The notes under the pieces were generated by a model that saw only the letters and a list, made by a program, of their open reading frames with translations, was not told the DNA's origin and searched no databases. This document shows, in pieces, positions 12,352 through 24,730 of a DNA stretch of 64,000 nt (within the stretch, counting starts at the first letter, position 1; each line of letters starts with the position of its first letter). The stretch comes from Bradysia coprophila (taxonomy: Eukaryota; Arthropoda; Insecta; Diptera; Sciaridae). The DNA lies in assembly GCF_014529535.1 (NCBI RefSeq), contig NC_050737.1, forward strand, positions 9,468,725 to 9,532,724, written 5' to 3'. The position numbers and the translations under genes are program-made.

Positions 12352-12563
12352 CAACGCACTGCTCCTAGCATGAGCACTACTTTGACAAACGTCGAATTTG
12401 GAGGCTTTTGTGATGAGACCTACCGCTTAAGATTGATTGTATTGTGTGTTTGAACTCACACAACTAAAACAAGTCACCTATCTTCACGAAAGAAACGCAG
12501 TGCCTACTGTGACTTCATCAGCCTCCAAATATTTCTTATGTTCATGCTAGGAGCAGTACGTTG
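12352..12563. mobile_element. 212-bp MITE nested in the hAT element
   Basis: Terminal inverted repeats begin CAACGCACTGCTCCTAGCAT on the left and, reversed, CAACGTACTGCTCCTAGCAT on the right. Similarity continues into a TTTGGAGGCT block on both arms. Direct repeats GGTAAGG flank it (12345-12351 and 12564-12570). No coding capacity. A degenerate relative of the right arm may lie near 61375-61432. Confidence 0.75.
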
Positions 12564-14231
12564 GGTAAGGTCATGATTCGGAAAAAACGACTTGCGTTGA
12601 AGCAATTTCAAGGATCTAGGACTCGGGATCCCAAAAGTATTCAAGTTTAGGACACTCTAGAATGATCCTTTGTCTTCACTCTGAAAGTGTTAGATCTTGA
12701 AATTTAGGTAATTGGCCTTGGATTTCGACAAAAAAAATCGCGAATATATGCCATGAACAATTTTCAATGGGCGGAAACGGATTTGTTCTGCAGCTTTTCC
12801 AGCTGCTTTATTTGTTCCAAACTCCCGTTGTCCGGCGATCATGAGCAGGTTTCAGCTCATGAGGAATTTACAAAATTTTCGAAAATTCCTCATGAGCTAA
12901 AAGCTTTCCATTATCCGACTATCACCGGCGACTCACGAAAATGAAGCAATGGAATGGTTATTGAAAATTATTTATAGTGTCTTCAGCCAGAAGCCTCAAA
13001 GTTCAACTTTTCTAAAGCAGGACCATCATAAAAACGCTTTAAATAACCAAATACGAACAGCCTTGGGTTAGTCGATGTGCGTGTATTATTCAAAAATATC
13101 AAGTTAGATGTATATATGCATTTCTTGTAGCTCACATTTACCCCAAGAATGTAATGTACAGACGCAAGCGAAGCGAGCGCGATTTTTTTTTAATCGACGT
13201 TGATTTGTGCATGACTTATGTTGAACGTGAAATGATTACACTGTCGAAAAAATTTAATTTCTCAGCGCCTCTATTTTCCCAGCGCCCTGGGCCGGGCCCA
13301 CTTTGCCCATGGGTTAAGCCGGCTCTGCCCAGGCCATCATCTTTACTAGTGGTGTACTGAGGACCATTACACCTAACATTGTTATTGATGGGGTCACGGT
13401 TAACTATTCTGATAATGTTCGTAATCTTGGAATCACCATGGATGCTAATCTTATGTTTAGTGCTCACGCGACTGATCTCAGTGCCAAAGTGTTTTCGAGG
13501 CTGAGAAGTTTATGGCCGAATCACCATGTTCTTTCATGGCACACCAGACTCATGTTTACTGCCCAATTATGGAATTTCTTAAGCACCGGTCAATAATCCT
13601 CGTCTTCAAACTACTCATCGACAAGTCACCGAGTTATCTTTTTGATAATCTACAACTATCGAGGCGCTCCAGCTTACTAATCATTCCTCGTCACACTACT
13701 AGTCAATACAATCATTCATTCTTTGTTGATGCTGTATCGGAATACAACAGGTTACCAAATGTCGTTAAACAAACAGGATCCCTACCATCTTTCAAAAGGC
13801 GTTGTCTGGAACATTTCATCAGTCGACAACGGATTATTTGAGTAATTGGAATAAATGTTTCACACCGTCCACTGGCTTCGACCATACCATACCATACCTT
13901 ACGACCTTTACCGTTTCAGTAATAGCACACAGGCATTGTTGGTATATCTTTATCGTTATGAACTTATATGTTGTCATTGGTTTTTGATTATGTTGTTGAT
14001 GCGTACAGTCCGCTATGACTCTTCTTTATTGTCTTTTATTTTTATTTTTATTTTTGTTATCTTCAGTTTTTTTTTCTATTTTGATTGAGGCTCAAGTTGT
14101 ACTACTTTCACTCATTTCTTTCTTGTTTTGTTTATTTAAAAAAAAAACGTATACTTTGTTAACGTCGGAACATTTGTGTAAGGAGCGATCCTTTTTGTTC
14201 TTTGATTACAAATAAATTGAAATTGAAATTG

Positions 14232-15105
14232 AATAACGAAGTTGTCTGGTTCGACACTAGTGAATTCTTCCTTACTGTATAAGAAAGGTGTTTGGTTTGA
14301 TCAACTGAATTTTTCCCTTTACAAAATTTAAAGAAAGGAGTTTTTTTTTGATTATATAGAGAGCTTTGTTCAATCCTTCTGAATTTATGCATTGACGAAA
14401 TGCCAAATATGGATGCTTTGTTCGACATTGAAGAAAATATGTTTCTTTGGAATGAGCGAATAGTCAAGAAGAAACTATATTCACACATTGTACTAATACT
14501 CACTTCATAATACCTTGGCAATGTCCGCACTGTGCTCTCTTTTCTCTATTCGTACATTGTGTGAATGGTTTCTTCTTTGTTTCTAACTAAATGCAACCAC
14601 CATAGCACTGTTGCTTGAGAGTGTTATGCAACCATCCAAAAAGCTGGTTCATCTACAAATACACAAAGATGAGAAACCATGGTCACGCACATAACGTAAT
14701 CGGCGTATAAGATATATGAATGTGAAATGAACGCAATGCATAAAATGTCCTCAGGAGTCTAGCATGTTCATTTGACTGTAATTCCTTTGCATGCTACATT
14801 ATACGTACACCAAGGTTCAGAACACTTTAAGAACACTAATCTCGTTAATAAGGACGATGTATGGCACGCTATTTTTCATTTTTTTCTCTCTCCTAATAAT
14901 GTCTTCTATATTGTTTCCATTTTTCTTTAGAATGGTATTTACTCGACTAATATACGCGAGTGTCAACTACATATCAAAAATAAAACAGGCCCGGACGGCT
15001 ATAATGGGCCGAAGGGCTGCTGGCTAGAGCAATTTTGAACTGCACAAAATGTTTCAACTTCAAAAATTAATATTACGATCCGCTTCACTTCGAGCGGCCG
15101 TTGGG
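14232..15105. other. Intergenic DNA, no gene seen
   Basis: AT-rich. A hAT-like end (CAGGCCCGGACGG) lies at about 14986, but I could not find a matching partner end. No coding region is supported. Confidence 0.5.
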
Positions 15106-15232
15106 TAGTGTGAAGAATTCCACAAATAATTTTCTATGCAACTGATCGTACAAGGTCAACTTCGACCAATTTCATTCGAAACGGTTACTCGATTTTTACA
15201 TAGTAAAATTACTTGTGGAATTCTTCACATTA
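15106..15232. mobile_element. 127-bp MITE
   Basis: An inverted pair spans the whole element: TAGTGTGAAGAATTCCACAA on the left, and on the right, reversed, TAATGTGAAGAATTCCACAA. The match continues for a further 13 bases. TA at both ends suggests a Tc1/mariner-type target. Confidence 0.7.
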
Positions 15233-17658
15233 CCATCTGTGGTTTCCGAGGAAAGAAAGGAAATCACACATACCAATTCCACAGTCATTATTCTCTCAGC
15301 ATTTCTGTTAATTTTGTCAATGCCTGATGCAAATCCCCGATTATCCATTCATGGTGTGGACAAATTCTTTACCAAATGACCGTCGTGCGGTTAAACGAAC
15401 TCAGTGGTTGACCAAAAGCTATTTTGTTTCAACTTGCAATGTCCTTTAAAATAAATTTTCACCAATACCAGATTACTCGAATCCCGTTTACCCATTAGCG
15501 TTTCTCCCGTCGTGCCAATGCTCTACAATCTAGTTTTTGCTCTACAATCACTTTTCTCTCGTTGAACCGACTCTCCGTCCTTGATCATTCGTCACGGATT
15601 GCAGTAACTTGCCAAAACTTTTTCTCGATTTGTTCCAACTTCTTTGTAGACGACTTTTATTCATGGAGTGAACAAACTTTTTACCAAAGAATCATCCTCC
15701 TTTTCTCCGAGAAATTCTCGGTTACGCGAACTCAATTGTTGACAAAACACTTTTGCATCAACGTACAAAATTTTCGACTAGATTTGCACTCTTTTCTACG
15801 AAGCCCTTTACGCAAATGAACCGGTCCTGTCACTGTCGCCATGTTCGAAATTACAAGGAGCAGATTCAAACAACAATTTATAAAAAATGGACAAAATCGT
15901 GTTGATTGGGATTCTCGATACTTAACATATGAACAACTGTGATCGAATGAATATTTTTCTCGTAGACGCAAATCCTTCTACGATTTTCTTACATTAATGG
16001 CACACTAAGCTCACATATTTTCGCACAGGCAGTGTAGCCACTCCGGCTCTGATGTGAAAGCAGTTCTAAACTTTCCACCTTTGAATATTTATGAACCTAA
16101 ATATAAATATTGTGGGAAACAGGGCATTATATTGCTAACTACACCGTGAATAAAGTGAGTATAAACATACTTAGTATCGACGTCCTAGTAAACGAAAAAC
16201 TAACGCCCAGTTTACGTATACAGACAGTCCAACACGTTGATGACGGTAATATTTTTTTAAATATTCGAAATATTAGAACGTAATCCAAGAAAGGCCTACT
16301 GATATGCCAACTGCTATTAGCTTCAAAAATTGTATTGTTTTAAGTACGTTTGGGCTTTGCAATTGAAGAGAAACTCCGCCGCTGCTGCTTTGTGTATTTC
16401 TGGCAGGTATTTCAGGTGAATTGGTCAACTTATTCATATCGCACCAGACACCACGACCTATTTTATAATTATTTTCTTTTATAAATCAGAAAATTTTAGA
16501 AATTCTCTCACATAAATATGGTTGCAAAGACTTCGATACGAATAGACTGACGGTGCGGCGTTAATAATTGCGATAGGCTGCCCAACTATGCAATCCCTGA
16601 GATCTTATTTGATTGTTATTTTCTCTTGAGAATAGGGAATGCAAACCAAGATCGAATTCCAAAACCGCGATTTCGGTTCTTTCTCGTTCAAAGACCGCGG
16701 GTAACCGGTTAACTGGACCGATTTGAAAATCACTAGACTTGGGATCGTAGGAACTTATTATATGATGACATTTCTTATTTGCCCAGAGATGTCTAAATAG
16801 AACAACTTTCTGCTCTCTAACAGGCATCACTCTTCGATTTTTGTGTCAAATTTGTCCATAGGTTTAATTTGTGGGATCGAAGTTATAGCAAAGGTAGAAA
16901 AGTTTCACTGACATTCCAGGAAATGGAAACGATACTTTTAAGAGTCGAGCATCTTACCAGAACTACACGTAACAGTTGAAAAAGTAAAGGACAATTTGTA
17001 CAGAGTTGTCAAATTTCCAATAGTTTCCTGTTGTTATTTACGGATTTCAGTGTCTCATTTCGACATTTCGAAAATCTGGATCACTGCTAGGAGTGTACTA
17101 ATTGATCACACAGAAGAAGCAGGTATTCGTCGAGTTGTATCCGACATTTCCAATTGTAGTAACATGAAAGCAATGAGTAAGAAAATCTTTGCGAAACTAA
17201 ATTGCTTGTAAATTCAAAAGATTCATCAAAAACAAAAATAATTAAAATACCGGCTAACGGAAAAACCGGCTTCTTTTATGCCAAAAAAACCAGTTAACCG
17301 ATTCGATTTAAATCCGTTTGTATTCCCTAGTTGAGAAGCACAAACTCGTGGATGTGGCCCACATCATGGGTTCACATTATACAGTCGATGGATTATTCAA
17401 GAAATGGTTGATGACTGGGTCCTCTCAATAAGCCTTCGAGTAAAAGATAATGCCTCACATCAGTGAAATGTCAATTCGTGTACCAATTCGCCACCGATAC
17501 CGAAATTGGACACATCGCATACTAATTTAATTCAAAACAACGATTTCACTTTACAAGAAATATTTTCGGAAATATTTTGCTTCATTATTTCATTTTTGTC
17601 GGTTGCAATTGGTCATACTTGTAAACTAAGTAGTCAAATGAAGACTGAAAATTTAATC
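15233..17658. other. Intergenic DNA, no gene seen
   Basis: There are two loosely similar phrases near 15385-15440 and 15715-15770 (each with ACGAACTCA or GCGAACTCA followed by GTTGAC), perhaps an old duplication. A minus-strand frame at 16561-16830 has no domain that I recognise. The last part would include the DDB1 3' UTR. Confidence 0.5.
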
Positions 17659-20600
17659 TTAATGGATCCTAGTCAAATCTTCGACAATTTTAATAACATC
17701 ATCAACTGTTGCCTCACGTTTTGTACCACCAACATCAATCTGAAATAGAAATAAATTTACCGAGTCAACATCAAGTCGATCCAATTTTTCTAGTGTCATT
17801 AATCACTAACCTCTAATCCAGACACGGTATCAATCATTTTATTTCTGCTCAGATCGAGAAAACTTTCAATCAAATCGCCGTCGATAAAACCTTCACTAGT
17901 TTCTGTTTTCATGTCGGTGCAATAGCTTCGCCAGAAGCAATGCTCAATTTTGCCAACCGTTTTGATGGTGTGGGTGAGTCTTTCCTCTAGACTTCGCAAA
18001 AATTCGTAGAAATCTGATGGAATTTGGGTAACCAGTCCAATGGCACCGCTGACTGTGCCATACAAAACACATCCTTGCGTCGGTGTGGTCTTTTCGCCAA
18101 CATTTTGCATGACCAGTGATCCGTGTCGGAATACATTTACAAAATCTCCTAAATGATACTGAGCTACTTCGGGCATCTGTTGGCGTTCTTCGTCTGTGGT
18201 TGCAGCGCTGTGCCAACACAAATGAAATGATTTTGTTGAATCGAAAAGAGAACTACGAGAACTGGGGATGGGGATGGTACGTTACCTGTCTTTTTGACAC
18301 ACAAATAAGTTCAGACTGTTTTCGGCACCCAAAAACGTGTCGTCGTCGAGAATTTCCACGGCAGTCATCCACTTTGGTTCATAGTCTCTTGATATTTCTT
18401 CGAAGCTTCCCTCCATTTGTTTGTGTTGGAGCAGTGTAATCGAACGCATCAGATCGCCAACCAAAATGAAATCACCTGAAACAACATTTGGCGGTTAAAG
18501 GAGTTGCTACTTGGCGATTGAATTGCTTTCAATTTTACCCTTAGTTTTTACGTAAAGAGCAATGATGTTGTTGAAGTGGCTGCATTCCAATCGTAAGTCC
18601 TTGTCGCTGGTCCATTCAAATAATCGTACGGTGCTGTTAATGCTGGCCAAAACTTTTCCATTGAATTCGACGAGCGAATAGCATGCTCCTTTGATTTCTT
18701 TCTCAGCCACTTGTTGCAATTTTCCCTCAGAGTAATGGTAAATGATAATTCGACCAACCTGTGAGTTAAGAGAAGCATGCGTCATTTGAGTTCATTCGGA
18801 AATGTACGAATCAAATGCCAAAAGTGACGATGAACTCAGCTCACCAGCTCACTCCAGCAGTCAATACAAAGCTCGGGAAAAACTCACCTTAGGATCAGCT
18901 TCTTCCGGATAAACAAATGCAGTACCGACAATGTAGTATGTATTCGGGTCATCGCCAAGTTTTGCCGACATCAACGACAATGCATACTCCGTTTGCATGA
19001 ACTGGTGCGCATGCAGTACCTCGAACGTATTTTGATCGATAATTAGTAAATTGTGAATTTCCACTTCCTGTCCGAATTCAGCTGTACTGGCAGAAGTTCC
19101 AGCACCAGGTTTCGGCAACGAGCCAACATTACTCGACGACGTTACGTTTTGCGTTTGCGTTGATGCACTCGGTCGCGAGGGGATTAGGCCAGCCGAATCT
19201 TGAATGTCTGTTCGCAACGTAATGACGCCGAATGTCTGTGAACTTTCTTGGTATGCTATGCGACGGGGTGCTTCGCCCAACGGTACTGTACGAATATGCA
19301 ATTTTTGTATTTCGTCAATTGTTCCTAGGATCACCGAATTTTTCGTTGCCAATGCTAAACTGTCTTGGTACGCGTAAGCATTCAGTGAGCACATGTGATT
19401 CACTTCCTTCAGATTAACGTTGGAGAACACAAGCTTATGGTTGGAGGAGTAGATGACCGTCGGTCGATCGGAGCAGGCGAACACATTCGTTGTGGATAGT
19501 GAACGGAACGTTTTCAGAATCGTCGGCTGGGTACCAAGGGTGACCTTTTTCTTTTCGGACAGCGTACCATCGACGCCGTTTAATGAGAAATAGAACATGG
19601 AACCATCACCAAGGGCACACAGCAGATAGTTGATTCCTTCGAAGCAAGTCATCAGTATCGAGCGTGGTATAATTTCGCCTCCCAGCTTCTCAATTGTCAA
19701 TGTTTCGAGCGTCGGCAATCGTAGTACACAAGCTGAAATGTCTGTCCATAAACCAACTGCAACCAAATCCGAACGAGTTTCTTTGAAATCCAAAACAGAG
19801 ATGTCCAAGCAAGCTACTTCATAAGGTAGTGTTGTGTGTCTGAAATAAGTTTCACATTTTTTATAGGTCGATTGCAGAGGTCACAAAGGACTCGGAATCG
19901 GGAAGGTACTCACGATATTTGTTTTAACTCTCCATCCTTAATCTCAATGTAGTAGATGTCGCTAGCTGATGCACACACTAATTGGGTAAAATTGCAAGCA
20001 ACGACACCGATTCGACGATTATTTGGAGGTTTCCACTCACTGATCAGTGCTCGATTTTCACCTTGTACCAAACGAGCAGTTAACGGAGTTACTTGAATTA
20101 TCTACGAATGTGTGAATGGTCAGTTGAATTACTTTCAGTTACATGGCAACACTTCCTACCTGACCAAAGTCCACATTCCCACAATAGAATGTTTGTTGTT
20201 CGTTCAGAAAACCTGGAATTTCCGTTTCTTCGACCTCTTCACCTGTTAATGTCAGAATGCGCGTGTGCCCAACAAATGCCAACACCAAAGTGTTTTCGAA
20301 CACACTGTCCTCAATGCCAACCTTAAGCGCCCACATACCTTTTATGCCCGGCAAATCAATGCAAGCGTGCTCTTGAATGCCAATACCATTGCGAATGATT
20401 CGCAATGAACCCTCTTTGAAACTGCCCGAACATGTTATTATTTGGCCTTGGCCCTGCCGTTCCAAGTCAACGACACATATGTCCATGATCGGTCCAAGAT
20501 TCGTAAATGTTTCCATCGGCACAACGTAGCTACCGTTTTCGTTAACATTTTTGTTCAATTTGACCAGCTGCGAATCGCCATGCCTTGATCCAATGAACAG

Positions 20601-22390
20601 AACGCCATTGTCCAAGTATGTAATACATTCGGGTATGGATGTTTCACCTGGAATATCGACGATTTAGGGGTGAAAATACTGATGGAACGGGAAAAAACTC
20701 AGCGGAAATACCTAAAAGTTCGACTTTCAAGTCTTTTACATACAGTTGACCCTTTGAATTTTCGCGAGTTTCTAGAAACAGCATAAAGAGGTGACCGTTC
20801 ATGTTTCCCAGTAAATATCGAGATCCTTTGCTGTCCACTCTGGCATAACAATTTATGGTACTTTGCTGCACGGGGAAAAGCATGAGAATTTGAAATCGGG
20901 ACATGGGTTTGATAAATCGCACCAAATTCTTACCTTAATTATTGGAGGTGCAACGGCTGTGTAGTTAATTCCATCGTGATACACAATTGATTCCATACCG
21001 ATGACGATGGCACCACCTAAAAATTTGTTTGAATTATTTGAATTCTCATCAAAGAATTTCTTTTCGAAATTTTGACATAGTTTCTATCGGATGAAAACTC
21101 ATCTGCTATCGACAACCACAACAAAAATAAGCAGTCAGCACAATTGACTCTAAACAACCACAGCAAAAACAAGCAGTCAGCACAAACGGCTCTGAGACTG
21201 AATCATATTTTTACAAATGAATCCAATGGACTGAAAGATTTTGAAGTCAAGATTCGTGCAATAAAAGATTTGTTGATTTTATCGTGATACGATCGCTCAT
21301 TATAAACGGTCAAAATGACCAAGACAACCTCAAATTAAATTTTTTGTGGAATGTTAGCGCAATCCTAAGTTACCGAAAGTGAAGCTTTATTGGCTTCACA
21401 CAATTGCGCAATGGCAGTACAATATATTCGCTACTCACCAAGCGGCGATGGTACTGGAATAAGCATCGTTGCTTCTGTTTCAACATTATCCTGTTTCCAA
21501 GCAATTTTCATGAATTCTTTGTCCCGCATATTTATCTCGTGTGTTTTGATATGACGCCCGTTCACATCTTGATGGATAACAATTAGTGTCGGATTCGGGC
21601 AGCCATGAAGAAATTCCACGTCCTGGACGAGCATCTCTTCCATTCTGAAACGAAAAGATCGAATTTGTATTGGCTGCAGGTTGGGATAATTTCAAAACAC
21701 TAGTCCTCACCGCAATGTGGTGGCCTTCAATTCACTGGTGTCATTGTCCAAAGGAATTATCTTAAACAATCCCTCATACAATCTCATTCCGATGACGCGC
21801 GATTTCGGATCAATAACGGCTAGGATGCCTGTTTCGGCTGGTTTGCCCACTCGATCGGCCACATTACCGTGAGCTTTTGTTATGATTTCAATGTTGTCAT
21901 CGATCATAGTGCATTCCAGAATCATTGCATTGTATCGCTGTGTAAGTAGAAAAATTCGGTCCTTCTGCTCCCCCTGAAAATTTGAAAATTGTCATTTTGC
22001 GAACAATTGCTCGGGCACTCCATAAATGCTATTCACGTACATTCGGTCGGAAGTGTTTCATTACGGCTATTTTTCCATTTATTCCGATCTCCTTCAAAGA
22101 TCGCAAGCCTTCCGGCGTCACCAAGTATATTTCTAACCTCGAATTCTTTGCTATGATTAAATTCAAGTCGGTACTTGACGTGAAATTGCCTGCAATCATA
22201 AAAATGCATTCGATTAGAAATGATTGCATGGGCTGAAGCTATTATTAGCGTTAAAGTACACTATTTTCAACCCGTAAACATAACCTCGATACGGGAAAAA
22301 GTAATGGAATTGTCTTTAAAAAAAATTACCTGTAACACATGCCGTAACCGCCGTGGGCTTTTGAGCAGTTATGATGTAATGATGTGACAT
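17659..22390 (-). CDS. DDB1: DNA damage-binding protein 1 (DDB1, fly pic)
   Basis: Adaptor that links CUL4-RBX1 ubiquitin ligases to WD40 substrate receptors; it also acts in UV damage recognition. It works in nucleus and cytoplasm. Thirteen coding exons (high to low): 22390-22330, 22189-22041, 21973-21711, 21644-21439, 21016-20934, 20865-20712, 20647-20160, 20101-19914, 19839-18888, 18758-18539, 18475-18286, 18207-17811, 17739-17659. They sum to 1143 residues against 1140 in fly and human. The N-terminus has the family-typical [14 protein letters not shown]. Exon 9 carries the family block with [20 protein letters not shown], and the C-terminus has the CPSF_A region ([29 protein letters not shown]). 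All junctions are GT-AG and keep frame. The next gene upstream is the USP-like gene on the same strand, 370 bases away. Confidence 0.97.
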
Positions 22391-22759
22391 CTTTTAATAT
22401 GGTAAATTTAGCGAAATTTTGAATGTAATCATAAAAAACAACAATATCACCGACTCAAATAAACTAATATTCGAATGGTTTCAAGCTCTTTTTTGTGTGT
22501 TATGTTGATCGACAAATAATACAGTTTGACCGGGCAAAATTGATCCATAGAGTCAACAAACGAAAAATAAATAAACGATTACTGGAACCATCTATGGGCA
22601 AACATAAGAGACAATCGAAATGTCAGAACGCAGAGAGCGCAAATTTTCAAAATAAAAAACAGGGATGGCTCATGCCAATTCCGATTTGGAACATTTATAC
22701 CCACAGGTAACCTTAAATATTTTTTTTTTTTAGTTGAGGCTGCTCTCTTCATTAGCTAT
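22391..22759. other. Spacer between the USP-like gene and DDB1
   Basis: Short same-strand intergenic gap that should hold the USP-like 3' UTR and the DDB1 promoter and 5' UTR. An A-rich run on the minus strand lies at about 22720-22732. No other feature is seen. Confidence 0.5.
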
Positions 22760-24730
22760 TTAGCTAAAATAGTTGGCAAGCATGTGGCTCAAGTCGTTGT
22801 CGTTGGCGTGAATTGGTAAAACCACACTCGAAGCATCTTCTTCATGTTGTGTTTCATGATCGCATTTTAAGCACGCCTTACGATGAAGAAGCGTAACATT
22901 GAATGTCGACGAGAACGGCTCGGTGTCAGGATTTTCTTTTCCAACGAGTTCGATCAATGTTAACATGAACTCGTTCGCATCTTGTTGCACTGATGCGGGA
23001 AACATAGGTGTAAGTGCTCGAAAATGTCCTAGGAATCCAGCGGGAGATGCTACTGTGTTGGCACGTACAGTGTTGAACATTTGCCGCAAGTGGAACCATA
23101 GCGAATTCGGACAGGATAACGAATTTGAGCACTGGTTATTGCAGAGAACTGAATGCTGTGTACCATGCAACAGCCAATGTGCGAAATGAGGCAAATGGAA
23201 GAACATCTGCAGAATCGACGAAACGTAACATGAGTTCTTCATGTTCGTGATGCCAGATCCAATTACAAATGGGATATTTGCACTCCAATCGTGATACGGT
23301 TCGGTGACTTCGATAGACGGTTCGGTGGATTCGCAAGACGGTTCGGTGGCTTCGCTAGACGGTTCGGTGGATTCGCTAGACGGTTCGGTGGATTCGCATG
23401 ACGGTTCGGTGGATTCGCATGACGGTTCGGTGGATTCGCATGACGGTTCGGTGGATTCGCATGACGGTTCGGTGGATTCGCTAGACGGTTCGGTGACTTC
23501 GATAGACGGTTCGGTGGATTCGCATGACGGTTCGGTGGATTCGCTAGACGGTTCGGTGGCTTCGCTAGACGGTTCGGTGGATTCGCTAGACGGTTCGGTG
23601 GATTCGCATGACGGTTCGGTGGATTCGCATGACGGTTCGGTGGATTCGCATGACGGTTCGGTGGATTCGCTAGACGGTTCGGTGACTTCGATAGACGGTT
23701 CGGTGGATTCGCATGACGGTTCGGTGGATTCGCTAGACGGTTCGGTGGCTTCGCTAGACGGTTCGGTGGATTCGCTAGACGGTTCGGTGGATTCGCATGA
23801 CGGTTCGGTGGATTCGCATGACGGTTCGGTGGATTCGCATGACGGTTCGGTGGATTCGCTAGACGGTTCGGTGACTTCGATAGACGGTTCGGTGGATTCG
23901 CATGACGGTTCGGTGGATTCGCTAGACGGTTCGGTGGCTTCGCTAGACGGTTCGGTGGCTCCTTTCATGTATGCGATGAATTCTGTTTCATTGATGTCAA
24001 CCAATTGAGCGTCACTTAGGTCAATCACTTCTCCAACATTTAATTTGCCAATCATTTCCACAAATTCTAATTGCACTAGCCCGGTCGATGGGTCAAACGG
24101 TGGACAAATCTGGATGTCTTCGAGGACGTTGATGCTTCAGTTTTGGATAAATCGAAATTGTTTTTTGTTAATTCTTAATCGATGACACAGCGCCGAAAAA
24201 GTCCCGGGACACAGACATTTGAATGAAAAATTAACAAACAAAAAAATTTAACAAAAAAAAATTCAATTTCGACCTGTGTGAACGATATGAGCGGTCGTTT
24301 CGATAATTGTCTTGTGCTATTTTTGTAAGTCTAATTCGCGAACTATAAATATCTACCGCTCACAGCGCCGAAAAAGTCCCGGGACACATACATTTGAATG
24401 AAAAATTAACCAAAAAAATTCAATTTCGACCTGTGTGAACGATATGAGCGGTCGTTTCGATAATTGTCTTGTGCTATTTGTAAGTCTAATTCGCGAACTA
24501 TAAATATCTACCGCTCACAGCGCCGAAAAAGTCCCGGGACACAGACATTTGAATGAAAAATTAACCAAAAAAAAAAACAAAATGAGTACTCACCGATTAC
24601 CGAGCAAGCGTTGCTGTTTTCCAATTATTTCCCGTTGCTCCGATGTTGCCGATTGGAGTCGATGATAGTCGTCCTTCAAGATGGGTAAATGATCGGCAAA
24701 AAATTTAATTCCAGCACTATCACTGATCAT
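22760..24730 (-). CDS. USP-like protein with a 31-copy seven-residue repeat, His box absent
   Basis: Two-exon model: 24730-24594 (ATG chosen as the first Met in frame, donor CG then GTGAGT) and 24134-22760. It sums to 503 residues in one frame. The acceptor at 24135 has a poor pyrimidine tract, so the junction is tentative. After an N-terminal unknown region (ICPPFDPSTGLVQLEFVEM) comes a repeat tract of TEPSSES/TEPSCES/TEPSIEV/TEPSSEA units, then a peptidase C19 core. The Cys box reads GITNMKNSCYVSSILQ, QQDANEF is present, and there is one CLKC pair. The frame stops soon after ASSVVLPI, before the region where the catalytic His and Asp boxes normally lie. It is therefore either an inactive truncated paralogue or a gene with unseen exons. 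As drawn it could bind ubiquitin but not cleave it. Confidence 0.6.
23306..23956 (-). repeat. 21-bp coding tandem repeat, 31 units with a nine-unit higher order
   Basis: Each 21-base unit encodes TEPSxEx. Units read on the minus strand fall into a higher-order pattern of nine (SEA, SES, CES, IEV, SES, CES, CES, CES, SES), which repeats almost exactly twice. A third round gains one CES unit and a fourth is partial. The last unit degrades to TEPYHD. The near identity of the 189-base blocks indicates recent expansion by unequal exchange or slippage. The opposite strand is also open (DGSVDS repeats), a by-product of the repeat. Confidence 0.95.
24188..24566. repeat. Direct tandem repeat (175/155 bp) in the USP-like intron
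   Basis: The phrase CAGCGCCGAAAAAGTCCCGG starts at 24188, 24363 and 24518. Two full units and a partial third follow, each containing GAACGATATGAGCGGTCG and TAAATATCTACCGCTCA. Unit lengths differ through A-run and small indels near the start of each unit. The array fills nearly the whole proposed intron 24135-24593. Confidence 0.85.

Larger units (their letters stand above)
11655..13327. mobile_element. Non-autonomous hAT element (1673 bp)
   Basis: The left end is CAGGGCCGGATTAGC and the right end, reversed, is CAGAGCCGGCTTAACC. CAGGGCCGG-type termini with perfect 8-bp CCCAGGCC duplications are typical of hAT transposons. No transposase-like frame is present. Instead the interior holds a minus-strand LINE 3' end (about 12038-12290) and a 212-bp MITE (12352-12563). 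A second copy of the phrase CAGCGCCCTGGGC lies near each end. Confidence 0.8.
10765..13841 (+). pseudogene. Broken LINE reverse transcriptase
   Basis: First segment (about 10840-11230): linker and fingers with FRPLSILPCLSKVLEILAKE. After a frameshift, 11235-11654 gives motif A LLLDFTKAFDTI, then GIPQGSVLGPLVF, FADDVQLHH and a WANENGLLLNARKTQ thumb region. The hAT insertion follows. From 13336 the frame resumes with YSDNVRNLGITMD, and a final segment (about 13580-13841) carries SPSYLFDNLQ and PRHTTSQYN, ending at a stop. The FADD catalytic site is intact, but the frame is broken in at least two places, so this is a fossil. Confidence 0.8.
10765..14231 (+). mobile_element. Degenerate LINE copy interrupted by a hAT element
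   Basis: LINE reverse transcriptase and C-terminal segments run in the same direction on both sides of an inserted hAT element (11655-13327). The 3' end is a UTR with an A-run and an AAATTG microsatellite-like tail (about 14213-14231). Coding is broken by a frameshift near 11230 and by the insertion, and part of the region after the polymerase domain appears deleted near 13580. It is a different LINE family from the one at 1390-4190, judged from residues and tail type. Confidence 0.8.

Noticed and set aside
12753-13360. Short frames inside the hAT element as transposase remnants
   Set aside because: None shows hAT dimerisation or RNase H-like motifs; they are chance frames.
14986-15030. hAT-like terminus CAGGCCCGGACGG
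   Set aside because: No matching inverted end or octamer duplication was found nearby, so an element cannot be delimited.
16561-16830. 89-codon minus-strand frame
   Set aside because: No homology recognised, no splice signals at the edges and no neighbouring exon in phase.
23306-23956. CRISPR-like regular repeats
   Set aside because: Units are contiguous without spacers, encode protein in frame and lie in a eukaryotic gene.
23304-24008. Plus-strand 234-codon frame of DGSVDS repeats
   Set aside because: It is the complement of the coding 21-base repeat of the USP-like gene; a 21-base repeat with no stop in one antisense frame stays open automatically.
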